Source of the DNA: CAYGZA01 sp964354135 | GTDB taxonomy: Bacteria > Planctomycetota > Planctomycetia > Pirellulales > Thermoguttaceae | Reading direction: 5' to 3' | DNA length: 30,646 bases | Assembly: GCA_964354135.1 (NCBI GenBank) | Contig: CAYGZA010000038.1 | Location: 1 to 30,646, forward strand | Part shown: positions 1-8,016 of the stretch, in pieces | Layout of the letters: each line of letters begins with the position of its first letter | Numbering within the stretch: position 1 is the stretch's first letter | Made by a program: the position numbers and the translations under genes | Notes under the pieces: model-generated | Told to the model about the DNA's origin: nothing | The model's database searches: none | Seen by the model: the letters and a program-made list of their open reading frames with translations, nothing else

Positions 1-36
1 GCCCTTCGCCAACTGCACTCATCAAGGAGATCACCG

Positions 37-1080
37 ATGAACAAGGACCTCGGCATCGGCATCATCGGGCTCGGCATGGGGAAGGACCTGCTTTACGTGA
101 GCCGCGACCCTGCGACCCGCTTCGAGGTCCGCGGCCTTTGTTCCGCGACCGCCGCCAAGGCCGAGCGGGTGGCCAAAGAGAACAGGATCGGCTTCTTCAC
201 CGCCGATTACCGGGAGCTTATCGCCCGCGATGAGATCCAGTTGGTCGCAGTTTTCTCGCCCGATCACCTCCACGGCGAGCACTGCCTGGCGGCGCTCCGC
301 GCCGGCAAGCACGTCCTGGTGACCAAGCCGATGGTCAACAAGCTCGCCGAGGCCGTGGAGATCACCCGGGAGGCCGAGGCCCGGGGGCTGAAACTCCTGG
401 TCGGCGAGACCTGCCGCTGGTACACCTCGTTCCTGGCCCTGAGGCGGCTTTATGAGGACGGCGACTTGGGCGACATCCTCTTTGCCGAGGCCCACTACGT
501 CCACGAGATCAAGGACTACTTCCACCTCACGCCCTGGCGCTTGGAGGCGCCGCAGGATTTCATGTACGGCGGCGTGTGCCACCCGCTGGACTCGCTGGTC
601 TGGTTCCTCGGCGACGTGGAGGAGGTCCACTGCTACGCGAACCGCGGCGGGCTGTCGGCCTACCCGATGGAAGAGAACTTCCTGTTGAACCTCAAGTTCC
701 AAAGCGGCGTCATCGCCCGGGTGCTCGGGGCGTACGGCATGGTCCAACCCCCGTGGCCGATGATGGGCCTGACGCTCTACGGCACGAAGGCCACGGCCAC
801 CGCCACCTTTGAAGATTTCCGGCCCGGCCAGCTCCGGATTGTCTTCGACAAGCTCGGCGGCAACGAGCCGGCGGTGATCGACTACGCGGCCGACCTGGAG
901 GGCGCGTACGGCCAGGGTCAGGCGGTCCGCCGCTACATGGCCCACCTGGAAGACTGCATCGTCAACGACAAGACGCCGTGCGAGGACGCCCGCGAAGGCA
1001 CCAAGACCATCGCCGCCCTGAACGCCGCCTGGCGGTCGGTCAAGACCGGCCTGCCGCAGAAAGTCGCAGTCGAACGGTAG
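37..1080 (+). CDS. Gfo/Idh/MocA family NAD(P)-dependent oxidoreductase
   Basis: 347 aa, the usual length for the family. The N-terminus has a Rossmann dinucleotide motif (IGIIGLGMGK, residues 7-16). The family's EKP signature appears as TKP, with the conserved Lys at about residue 97 (HVLVTKP). The C-terminal substrate-binding half has GGVCHPLD with a candidate catalytic His at 182; the Asp of the usual GGxxxDxxxH pattern is not obvious. The start is fixed by a strong Shine-Dalgarno AAGGAGA at 24-30, 6 nt before the ATG. Members oxidise or reduce sugars, inositols and related compounds in the cytoplasm; the substrate cannot be read from sequence. The convergent minus-strand sugar isomerase, kinase and amidohydrolase suggest a shared carbohydrate-catabolic role (inference). 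Such genes are very numerous in planctomycete genomes, so neighbourhood is weak evidence for a specific pathway. Confidence 0.93.
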   Translation: MNKDLGIGIIGLGMGKDLLYVSRDPATRFEVRGLCSATAAKAERVAKENRIGFFTADYRELIARDEIQLVAVFSPDHLHGEHCLAALRAGKHVLVTKPMVNKLAEAVEITREAEARGLKLLVGETCRWYTSFLALRRLYEDGDLGDILFAEAHYVHEIKDYFHLTPWRLEAPQDFMYGGVCHPLDSLVWFLGDVEEVHCYANRGGLSAYPMEENFLLNLKFQSGVIARVLGAYGMVQPPWPMMGLTLYGTKATATATFEDFRPGQLRIVFDKLGGNEPAVIDYAADLEGAYGQGQAVRRYMAHLEDCIVNDKTPCEDAREGTKTIAALNAAWRSVKTGLPQKVAVER

Positions 1081-1100
1081 GTGGCTGCAACAGGGTTTTC

Positions 1101-1245
1101 ACCACCAAGGCACGAAGACGCGAAGGAAGGGTAACAAGTCGGGTTCGTTCTGGGTGAGGAACGTCTCCCTCTCGGGACGCACCACGGGGATCGTGCAGGT
1201 CCGCGGAATCCCTCTCGCTCTTAGCGCCTTTGTGCCTTTGTGGTT
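1101..1245. repeat. Inverted pair of ACCAC-AAGGCAC-type dispersed repeats
   Basis: Two related copies face each other. The plus copy at 1101-1126 starts ACCACCAAGGCACGAAG. The minus copy at 1220-1245 reads, on its own strand, AACCACAAAGGCACAAAGG then CGCTAAG. The minus copy supplies the last codons and the TAA stop of the amidohydrolase gene (C-terminus STTKAQRR). Repeats of this ACCACGAAGGCACGAAG type are dispersed in many bacterial genomes, from general recollection. The pair sits between two convergent genes. Confidence 0.65.
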
Positions 1246-2297
1246 GAATCCCCGCCGATCAACCGCTGGGCGTTGCCCCAAAAGATCGCTTCTATCTCCT
1301 CTCGCCGCAGCCCGCACTGCTCGCAAGCCTCTTCGAGCGCCCGGAGCGCCTCGTACAAGGAAAGCGTGTACCGGGCCTCGGTTTCCGGCGGCTCGCGGTC
1401 GCGATTGAAGTAGAACGGATAGCTGGTGCGGTAGACGTACTTGCGCCCCTCCCACTGCTGACGGCCCCGCATGTAGAGGATCGGATTGTCGGTCCCGTAA
1501 AGAACGCGATGGGGGCCGAAGGTCCGAATTGCCAGCCGGAGGACCTCCGGGTTGAGGACCGCGGAGATGTCGAAGTAGAGCCCATCGTCGTCGGCCAGCG
1601 GCGGAAACGCCTCCTGCGCGTGCGCGAGCGTGTAGCAGCGGCCAAGGTGCGCAATCACTACCGTCACGTTGGGGTATTCGCGGCGGATCCGCCGGATCTC
1701 GGCGAGGTTTTCCGGGTGGCCGAGCCGCTCTGCCCTCGGCACGTGGAGCGTCACCCAGGCCCGCCGTCGATTAAGCACTTCAAGCTGATGATGCGGCAGG
1801 AAGTCGAAGATGCTCGCCTCCAGGTGCTTGTCGCGGGTTGCCGGGTCGTGGCTGATGAGGGCGTAGTAGACCTTAACTCCCAGAGAGTTCGGCATGTCCA
1901 GCTCGCGGGCGACCTGCTCGGCCGGCCAGTGCGGCGCGACGACCGCCAGCCGGTACCAGCCCCGTTTGACACACTCCTCTTGGAGACTCGCGTTGCTCGC
2001 TTGGATGTCGAAATCGAGGAACGGAAACCCGAAGGCCAGGCACGACACTTGCCGGCCGGGGAAGACGATCTCGTGGCACCGCTCGGCATCGGCCGCCCCG
2101 ATGGGCTCGGCCACTTCGTTGACCCAGTACTGCCGCCGCTTTTGCTCCGTCATTTCTTCCAGGCGGAAGCGGGGCTCCTGGACGTGGGTATGGGCGTCGA
2201 AGACCCGCGGGGGCACCCAGTCCTCCAGGTGCCGCTGCCAGAAGGCGCGGTCTACGTCGGTGTACTGCCAAACGTGATGTAGTGGAATCGGTTCCAT
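1221..2297 (-). CDS. Amidohydrolase family protein (TIM-barrel metal-dependent hydrolase, amidohydrolase_2 type)
   Basis: 358 aa. The N-terminal metal-binding motif is VFDAHTHV (HxH at residues 36-38). A later His lies in VVIAHLGR, and a C-terminal Asp lies in RVLYGTDNP, the ordered metal or catalytic positions of the amidohydrolase superfamily (ACMSD and uronate-isomerase-like TIM barrels). Substrate unknown; members hydrolyse or decarboxylate small cyclic or carboxylated compounds in the cytoplasm. The start ATG is followed by EPIPLHH and has no convincing Shine-Dalgarno, so the start is less secure than the fold. It lies 95 nt downstream of the FGGY kinase on the same strand, so it may be the last gene of a sugar operon with the kinase and isomerase. 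Oddity: the last eight residues and stop codon are encoded by a dispersed repeat (1220-1245), so the original C-terminus may have been replaced. Confidence 0.88.
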   Translation of the reverse strand: MEPIPLHHVWQYTDVDRAFWQRHLEDWVPPRVFDAHTHVQEPRFRLEEMTEQKRRQYWVNEVAEPIGAADAERCHEIVFPGRQVSCLAFGFPFLDFDIQASNASLQEECVKRGWYRLAVVAPHWPAEQVARELDMPNSLGVKVYYALISHDPATRDKHLEASIFDFLPHHQLEVLNRRRAWVTLHVPRAERLGHPENLAEIRRIRREYPNVTVVIAHLGRCYTLAHAQEAFPPLADDDGLYFDISAVLNPEVLRLAIRTFGPHRVLYGTDNPILYMRGRQQWEGRKYVYRTSYPFYFNRDREPPETEARYTLSLYEALRALEEACEQCGLRREEIEAIFWGNAQRLIGGDSTTKAQRR

Positions 2298-2392
2298 AGA
2301 GTGGATGGACTAACAGCCAGGAAGCCAAGGCCCATGCCCGCCACGAGGGGGACATGCGATCCAACGTGGACCGCGAGACGCCGGTCCTCCGG

Positions 2393-3829
2393 CTAGCCGA
2401 ACCGTTCAAGATAGCGATCCAGCAACCGCCGGTAAACCGCGCCCTTCTCGCCCGGCGAGAGTGTGCGGCCGGCCGGGGCGAGTTGTTCTGCCAGTCGGGC
2501 CAGGCCGGCCTTGGGCTCCACCATGGCCCGGGCCAATACGGCGGCGCCGAAAGCACTCACGGCCGGCTCGTCCACGCAGGTGACCGGGCGGCCGGTCACG
2601 TCGGCGACGATTTGCGGCGTGACCCGGCTGGCGGCCGCGCCGCCGCACATCAAGAGCCGGCGGATCGGGCAGCCGCCTTCAGCCAGCATGTCCAGGTATC
2701 TCGCCAGCTCGCAGGCAAGCCCTTCCACGGCGGCCCGCACCAGGTGGTCGGGGCCGTGTGCCAGGGTAATCCCATCAAGCCGGCCTCCCTGCACCGCCGC
2801 CGAAGAACCGGCAAGGCAAACCAATTGCGGCCAGAACACGAGCCCGTCGCTCGCTGCCGGCACGGATTCCATCGCCTGATCCACGGCCTGCGGCGAAAGC
2901 CCTCTGCCGGTGAGCTTCACTGCCCACTCGATGGCCGAGCCGCCGTTGACCATCGAGAGCAATTGTCCAAAGAGCCCCGGCACGGGATGCTGGCACACGA
3001 TCGCCTGACGCGTGACGGGGCTCGTAAGCCGGGCGCTATTGGCCACCATTGCCCAGGCCGTGCCCGTGCCCAGCGACACGTCTCCGGCGCGTACCGCCCC
3101 GACGCCGAGCGAGGCCGCATACTGGTCGTGGACCGCCGGCGAGACGGGGATTCCCGGCGGGAGCCCCATTGCTACTGCGGCCTGGGGGCGCAGCGTCCCC
3201 GCGGGCACGCCGGCGGCGACCAGGTCGGGCAACTGCTCTTCGCGGAGTCCCAGGCGGCCGAGCAACTCCGGGTCCGCGCGGCCCAGCGACGGATTGTAGA
3301 GGAACGCGATCGAGAGCGAGGTGGCGTCGTGGGCCCGCCGGCCACAGAGCCGCTGGAGGATCACGTCGCCCACGAAGCCGATTCCCCCGGCCTCCTTCAG
3401 CATGTCCGGCGCCTGCTCGCGGAGGCGAAGAATCTGTCCCGGCGTGATCAGGCACGTGCGGCAGCCGACGTGCGCGGCAAAGAAACCCTCGCCCAGCTCC
3501 TCCATCAATTGCCGATCGAACGGGCGGCCGCGGCCGTCGAGCCAACTGATGACCCGACCGAGCGGCCCCCCGGCGGCGTCGAGTAATTGGAGGGCCCCGC
3601 CTTGGCTGGAAACCCCGATGGCCTCAAGGGCCGCCGCATCGACCCCGCTTGCGGCTTGGCGGATGGCCTGGCACGTGGCGTTCCATATCTCTTCGATGTC
3701 CTGCTCGACGCCGCCATCGGGCGTACACAGCCGCCCGACCGGCGCAGAGCCGCTCGCCGCGACGCGGCCGCTGCGATCTACCATCAGGCTCTTGACGTTG
3801 CTGGTCCCGAGGTCCACGCCCAGAAACAT
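2393..3829 (-). CDS. FGGY-family carbohydrate kinase (xylulokinase-like)
   Basis: 478 aa, typical for FGGY kinases. It begins with the phosphate-1 motif FLGVDLGTSNVKSL. The central AVHDQYAASLGVGAV contains the probable catalytic Asp at residue 235, close to its position in xylulokinases, followed by GDVSLGTGTAW. The C-terminal lobe has LMCGGAAASR and SAFGAAVLA for nucleotide binding. It should phosphorylate a ketose or polyol in the cytoplasm using ATP. The preceding gene is an arabinose/fucose-type isomerase whose stop lies only 3 nt upstream, so the pair is almost certainly cotranscribed and acts as isomerase then kinase (for example aldose to ketose to ketose phosphate). A GAGG sequence within the end of the isomerase gene serves as ribosome binding site, suggesting translational coupling. 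The exact sugar is not determined; L-ribulokinase or L-fuculokinase activity is also possible. Confidence 0.9.
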   Translation of the reverse strand: MFLGVDLGTSNVKSLMVDRSGRVAASGSAPVGRLCTPDGGVEQDIEEIWNATCQAIRQAASGVDAAALEAIGVSSQGGALQLLDAAGGPLGRVISWLDGRGRPFDRQLMEELGEGFFAAHVGCRTCLITPGQILRLREQAPDMLKEAGGIGFVGDVILQRLCGRRAHDATSLSIAFLYNPSLGRADPELLGRLGLREEQLPDLVAAGVPAGTLRPQAAVAMGLPPGIPVSPAVHDQYAASLGVGAVRAGDVSLGTGTAWAMVANSARLTSPVTRQAIVCQHPVPGLFGQLLSMVNGGSAIEWAVKLTGRGLSPQAVDQAMESVPAASDGLVFWPQLVCLAGSSAAVQGGRLDGITLAHGPDHLVRAAVEGLACELARYLDMLAEGGCPIRRLLMCGGAAASRVTPQIVADVTGRPVTCVDEPAVSAFGAAVLARAMVEPKAGLARLAEQLAPAGRTLSPGEKGAVYRRLLDRYLERFG

Positions 3830-3832
3830 GGC

Positions 3833-5245
3833 TCAGACCTCGCAGTAGTCCGCGTCCATCAGCAACGCTGCGGCGCGGAGCCGCGGCAGGGCGTCGCCGA
3901 AGCAGACGGCGTTGTGGTGCGGCCCGCCCGCCTTGGCGTACGCCGTAAGCAGGTCGCGCACGTCGCCCTGCGTCGCCCGGAGCTTGAAGTGCGGCACCGG
4001 CATATCGGCCAACGGGCCATAGTCCTCGATCTCCATCCGGCTTGCCACCAGGCGCCATCGCCCGTGCGGCCCGCGGCAAAGGGCGAAGAGTGTGGCCGGG
4101 CCCGGCTCGAAACTGGTCACCAGGGCCAACTGCCGCCCACGGGTCCGCGTGATCGGGTGCGGCCGGGCGACCAACGGCACCTTGCGGCCGCGGCGGGCCA
4201 TCGCCACGTTGGCCTCGCCCATGTGGCTCATGAACAAGGCGTTGCCGGCGAAGTCGATGGTGAAGACCTCGCTGAAGCTGGCCGGGGGCTGCAAGCGGCC
4301 GAGCAGCCGGCAACCCACGGCCCCGATCAAGTCCCCTTCGCCGGCGAATCCTACGCCATCGGCCATCAAGCGGCTGGCGGCCACAAAGGGCAGCGTCTCG
4401 GTCCGCTCGTCCTCGCCGAAGGCCATGAACTGATAGCTCAGTGCGTCCAGGCGGTGGTCGGCGACAATGGCCCGAAGCGACAGTTCCGCCCGGGCCGCCG
4501 CGTCGAGGTCGGCATCCGTTACGTCCGCGGCGACGGCGTACTGCGAGCGGTACTCGGCCGTGAGGCGCTCGACGGCGTCGGGCGGTGCGGCGGCCGCGCG
4601 GAGGACGTACTCCTCGACGGAAAGGGCGGTCCACTGGCAGCCGAGCGTGGCGGCCAGGTGGGTGGTATCGACGGCGAAATCGCCCATCCCCGGAAACGGA
4701 TAGCCCAAAAGCCCGACGCGGACGCGGCGAAGCCCGGATACCGCGGCGGCGGCGATGCAGAAACTCTCAATTTGCCGCAGAGCGTCCGGGTCGCTCAGGT
4801 GCGAGGTAACGTACTCGAAGCGAACCCCATGCTGCACCAGCACGCTGGCGAGGTCCTGCGTCCCGTGGACGCCGTGGTTGTCGATCATCTTGGCCGAATC
4901 GAAATCGCCCTCGACGGCAAGAAGCTCCTGCGTGTTCCAGATGAGGATCGGGAGCCGCGTCCGTTTCAGGGCCGGCAGGGCCAACTGGCTGGGGGAGTAG
5001 GTCAAGCAGACGACGAGCAGGGCGTCAACTCCGGCCGCCTCGAAGCCCCGGACCGCCGCCTCGATCTCCTCGCCAAGAAACATCGCGCGGTCGAACTGCA
5101 CCTCGGCGATTGCCGCCAGTTTCAAGAGCACCTCCCCGCGGAGCCAACGCTCCCGGCGCTCGCGCAGCTCCGGCAGGAGTTGCTCGTAAAGTTCCAGGGT
5201 GAGGGCAAGGATCCCGATCCGCGGTCTTGGCAATACGGCAGCCAT
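3833..5245 (-). CDS. L-arabinose/L-fucose isomerase family protein
   Basis: 470 aa, near the usual 470-600 aa. Four candidate metal ligands occur in the order known for arabinose isomerases: Glu in GEGDLIG (about residue 303), Glu in MSHMGEANV (about 343), His in ARPHP (about 354) and His in PHHNAV (about 441). The N-terminal half has the Rossmann-like sugar-isomerase region (LLVVCLTYSPSQ, ILIWNTQE). The enzyme would interconvert an aldose and a ketose with a divalent metal. The start has GGAG 8 nt upstream. It is followed directly by the FGGY kinase, a classic isomerase-kinase arrangement. No aldolase, epimerase or transporter is visible in the window, so the downstream step must lie elsewhere. 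The promoter region just upstream contains a long inverted repeat (5265-5344). Confidence 0.85.
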   Translation of the reverse strand: MAAVLPRPRIGILALTLELYEQLLPELRERRERWLRGEVLLKLAAIAEVQFDRAMFLGEEIEAAVRGFEAAGVDALLVVCLTYSPSQLALPALKRTRLPILIWNTQELLAVEGDFDSAKMIDNHGVHGTQDLASVLVQHGVRFEYVTSHLSDPDALRQIESFCIAAAAVSGLRRVRVGLLGYPFPGMGDFAVDTTHLAATLGCQWTALSVEEYVLRAAAAPPDAVERLTAEYRSQYAVAADVTDADLDAAARAELSLRAIVADHRLDALSYQFMAFGEDERTETLPFVAASRLMADGVGFAGEGDLIGAVGCRLLGRLQPPASFSEVFTIDFAGNALFMSHMGEANVAMARRGRKVPLVARPHPITRTRGRQLALVTSFEPGPATLFALCRGPHGRWRLVASRMEIEDYGPLADMPVPHFKLRATQGDVRDLLTAYAKAGGPHHNAVCFGDALPRLRAAALLMDADYCEV

Positions 5246-5264
5246 GGGGTGTGCTCCGTGATGC

Positions 5265-5344
5265 GCTATCAGCCTTCAGCAATCAGCCGTCACGAATTCA
5301 GAGCATATCGGGGATTGCTGGCTGAAAGCTTATGGCTGATAGCC
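5265..5344. repeat. Imperfect inverted repeat of the TATCAGCC type
   Basis: The left arm, 5265-5288, starts GCTATCAGCCTTCAG and ends AATCAGCC. The right arm, 5320-5344, read on the opposite strand, starts GGCTATCAGCCATAAG and ends TTTCAGCC. The arms share GCTATCAGCC and CAGCC blocks around a 31-nt loop. It lies between the isomerase start and the heptosyltransferase stop, both on the minus strand, so a transcript through it could fold; it could act as an attenuator, terminator or be a passive repeat. Confidence 0.6.
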
Positions 5345-5397
5345 AACTGCCGAAAGCTTACCGCCCCGAGCGGCGCCGTCAACGGCAACGGCGGAGT

Positions 5398-6453
5398 TCA
5401 CGCGGCGCAGGCGGCAAGCTGCTTCTTGACGAGCTTGGCGATTTCCGCGTAGACCATGCCGGGAGTCAAGTCCCGCATGCAGCGGTGGTGGGAGAGGGGG
5501 CAGACCCGGTTCTGGCAGCCGATGCACTCCAGATCGAGACGGAGGTCGATGGCCACCACGGTCGGGTTCTCGCTCCAGATCGGCAGGGTGGGGCCGCGGA
5601 GCGTGATCACCGGCTTGCCGAAGGCCGCCGCCACGTGCCGCGGCCCGCTGTCGGTGGAAACCATGAGCCGGCACCGCCGGATGCACGCCTTGGCCGTCCC
5701 CAGATCGAGGGGTTGATCGGCCATCGAGAAGACCCGGGGATGATTGGCCAGCCGGGCGACGTCGAGGGCCAGCTTCCGCTCCTTCGGTCCGCACAGGACG
5801 AGCACGTCGTGATCCAGCCGGTCCGCAACCATGTACGCTAGGGCGCCAAAATGCCCGGAGGGCCATACCCGGGCGGGGCTGTTGGCGCTCCCAGAGTTGA
5901 GGGTCAATACGCGACCGTCCGAGCGGAGGCCCAGGCGATCCCAGACCCCGTCGGCCGATATTTCATCCTCCGGAAGAGTTGCCAGCTCCAGCCGGCGGGA
6001 CTCGGGCGGGCAGCCGAGGGCCTCGGTCAGCTTCAGGTAGTAGTCGACCATGGGGGCATCGGCCAGGCAGCCACGCATCCGGGGGGATTCGAGTTTGTGC
6101 GTCAACAGCGGCCCTCGCCCGTACCGGCTGTAGCCGAACCGCTCTCTTGCACCACCCAATCGGGCTAAGATCGCGGAGCGAAGTGAATTGGGCAAGAGTA
6201 CCGCGATGTCCAACCGCCGTTGCCGCATCCGCCGCACGAGGGCCCAGTGCCGCAGCTCCGGTCGCTTGGCGCGGGGGTGGAAGTACCATTGCTCGTCGAG
6301 CCAGCCGGTTCCGGCCAGCACGTCGGCCAGGTGTGGTCGCACGATCCCGATCAGGCGCCCCTCCGACCCGAAGTGCCGCCGGATTGCCCGCAGCGTGGGG
6401 GTCGCCATGACCAGATCGCCCAGCCAATTAGGGAGGAATATGCCGATGTTCAT
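5398..6453 (-). CDS. waaF: Glycosyltransferase family 9, ADP-heptose:LPS heptosyltransferase II-like
   Basis: 351 aa from the chosen ATG (MNIGIFLPNWLGDLVMATP). An upstream in-frame ATG at 6534 would add 27 residues with no family resemblance. The N-terminus matches the WaaF pattern NWLGD-(A/V)-x-ATP; the second GT-B domain holds VSTDSGPRHVAAAFGKPVITL, the nucleotide-sugar binding region. The C-terminal Cys-rich stretch CIGCQNRVCPLSHHRCM is typical of heptosyltransferase II. It would add a heptose to the LPS inner core at the cytoplasmic face of the inner membrane. It lies 123 nt downstream of lpxK on the same strand, consistent with a small LPS operon. The donor sugar could differ from ADP-heptose in this lineage; the family call is firm, the exact substrate is inference. 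Confidence 0.88.
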   Translation of the reverse strand: MNIGIFLPNWLGDLVMATPTLRAIRRHFGSEGRLIGIVRPHLADVLAGTGWLDEQWYFHPRAKRPELRHWALVRRMRQRRLDIAVLLPNSLRSAILARLGGARERFGYSRYGRGPLLTHKLESPRMRGCLADAPMVDYYLKLTEALGCPPESRRLELATLPEDEISADGVWDRLGLRSDGRVLTLNSGSANSPARVWPSGHFGALAYMVADRLDHDVLVLCGPKERKLALDVARLANHPRVFSMADQPLDLGTAKACIRRCRLMVSTDSGPRHVAAAFGKPVITLRGPTLPIWSENPTVVAIDLRLDLECIGCQNRVCPLSHHRCMRDLTPGMVYAEIAKLVKKQLAACAA

Positions 6454-6576
6454 CGAGGATCCGTCAGGGTTGTCCCAAAGGGCTTTCTTTGGAAGGGGGA
6501 GAATACTTGCACCGCGAGTTCCCACCAATAGCAATTCCGCCGGGAACGCCCGAAGACCCGTTCTGCACGCCGTTGG

Positions 6577-7629
6577 CTATCGGCCGAGCAGCCCCGCGAG
6601 CTTGCTCTCCAGCTTTTCCCGACCGGTAAGAAACTCAATCGCGACGGCCACCGCCCAGAGCGGTCGGCATCCGAGCCGGTCGATGCCGAGTTTCACCAGG
6701 TCTTTGCGGGTGCAAACCACCGCTTCCACGTCCAGCCGGTTGGCCCAAGCGATGAGCGATGCAAGAGCGGCCCTTTTGTAGCGATAATGATCGGCAAATT
6801 CCCGGAAAGTGATAACCCGATAGCCCAGTATTTCTAAAGTATGTTGAAAACCGGCGGGATTCCCCACGCCACAAAACGCAGCTACGGGATTGTCGGCAAG
6901 GAAGGCAAGCGGTCTCTCTTCTCCGCGCGCGCTGGCGAGCCGCTGCGGCGCGTGGATCACCTCCGCCCAAACGACATCCGGCGCGTAACGATTCACCTCG
7001 CGGCGAATCGCATCGCGCTGGGCCGGCCGAAGGACGTCGGCCCGCGAGAGGATCACCACGTCGGCCCGCCGCAGCCCGGCCACAGGCTCGCGGAGGGTGC
7101 CCCGGGGGAAGACATGTCCGTAGCCGAAGGGCTCCAAGGCGTCCAGCACGACGATGTCGAGGTCCCGGTGGATCCGCCGGTGCTGAAAGGCGTCGTCGAG
7201 GAGGAGGGCCTCGCAATGGTGCTCCTCGACTGCCTGCTTTGCTCCCTCAACCCGGTCGGGGTTCTGCACATGCGGCACATCCGGCAGGTCTTGTTGCAGC
7301 TCGAGGGCCTCGTCGTTCGGGCCTTGCCGCCGGGCGCCGTAGCCGCGGCTGAGGATCGCCGGACGGATGCCCCGCTCCCGAAGCCAGCGGGCCATCCACT
7401 CCACGAGGGGTGTCTTGCCCGTCCCCCCGAGCGTCAGGTTCCCGACGCTGATCACGGGCACTGGAGCCCGGTAGACCGGTCGGGCTCCCGCATCATAGCG
7501 GCGATTCCGCCAGCGAACGGCCAGGGTGTAGGGAATCTCGACCAGGCGCAGCCCGCAGCGGACCAGTCCGGCGCCCAGGCCGCGCTGCCGACCGCTCACC
7601 AGTTCCCGAAACCCGGACGGACTGAGCAA
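6577..7629 (-). CDS. lpxK: Tetraacyldisaccharide 4'-kinase (lipid A biosynthesis)
   Basis: 350 aa. The P-loop SVGNLTLGGTGKTP (residues 61-74) is diagnostic for LpxK, followed by ILSRGYG, the LLLDDAFQHRR motif and RGTLREP. LpxK phosphorylates the 4' position of the tetraacyldisaccharide precursor to make lipid IVA, at the inner membrane. A hydrophobic N-terminal region contacts the membrane. The start is a TTG at 7629-7627, supported by GGGAGG ending 9 nt upstream; I find no better in-frame ATG, and the N-terminal FRELVSGRQRG is needed to match related proteins as I remember them. With the downstream WaaF-like gene this shows that the organism makes lipid A-type LPS. Confidence 0.93.
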   Translation of the reverse strand: MLSPSGFRELVSGRQRGLGAGLVRCGLRLVEIPYTLAVRWRNRRYDAGARPVYRAPVPVISVGNLTLGGTGKTPLVEWMARWLRERGIRPAILSRGYGARRQGPNDEALELQQDLPDVPHVQNPDRVEGAKQAVEEHHCEALLLDDAFQHRRIHRDLDIVVLDALEPFGYGHVFPRGTLREPVAGLRRADVVILSRADVLRPAQRDAIRREVNRYAPDVVWAEVIHAPQRLASARGEERPLAFLADNPVAAFCGVGNPAGFQHTLEILGYRVITFREFADHYRYKRAALASLIAWANRLDVEAVVCTRKDLVKLGIDRLGCRPLWAVAVAIEFLTGREKLESKLAGLLGR

Positions 7630-8016
7630 CCCCTACTACCTCCCACGGCGGTCGATCTGGCACAGCGCAGGCGAATAGTACCCGAACAGAGTCCCGAAGT
7701 CCCTGAGACTTCGGAAGGCTGCGCGGCCCGCGCAAACTCCGACCTTTAGCAGCACGAAGTTTACCGTGTCCGGCGGGGCGTGGAACATCGATTCCGGGCC
7801 GATCGCCTTCCGTTGGACGCTGGCGAGATATGGGGATTCTGGGAAGTATGAGCTGACTATGGCTCCGCCGTCGGGCATCCTGCCGTCGTGGCAAATCGGC
7901 TAAGATTGCTGAGACTGCTGTGCAGTCTGTAGCCGGAGCGGGTCCGAACGAGACACCATCGGCTTGCCCGACGAAGGCCCCGAATGGCACTATCCCATGA
8001 GAGTAGCAGGACACCC
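7630..8016. other. Divergent intergenic region between lpxK and the DUF4838 gene
   Basis: 387 nt without a supportable gene. It must hold the promoters of both flanking genes; I could not pick out a convincing -35/-10 pair. It contains one copy of the CCGAAGTC hairpin repeat at 7692-7716. Short reading frames here have no family resemblance and no good ribosome binding site. Confidence 0.5.
7692..7716. repeat. Hairpin repeat, copy 1 (inverted relative to copy 2 at 14512-14542)
   Basis: The arms TCCCGAAGTC (7692-7701) and GACTTCGGAA (7707-7716) pair with one mismatch around a 5-nt loop CCTGA. On the minus strand the sequence, including an adjacent CCGCGCAG, matches the copy at 14512-14542 over roughly 35 nt, so this is a repeat family rather than a chance hairpin. 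It could act as a bidirectional terminator or a REP-like element. Confidence 0.65.

Noticed and set aside
1101..1245. CRISPR-like repeat pair
   Set aside because: Only two diverged copies in opposite orientation, no regular spacers and no cas genes.
3587..5452. 621-codon plus-strand frame opposite the isomerase and kinase
   Set aside because: It crosses the boundary of two well-recognised minus-strand genes and shows no family motif.
7636..7878. 80-codon minus-strand frame between lpxK and the DUF4838 gene
   Set aside because: It runs through the hairpin repeat, has no ribosome binding site and no family resemblance.
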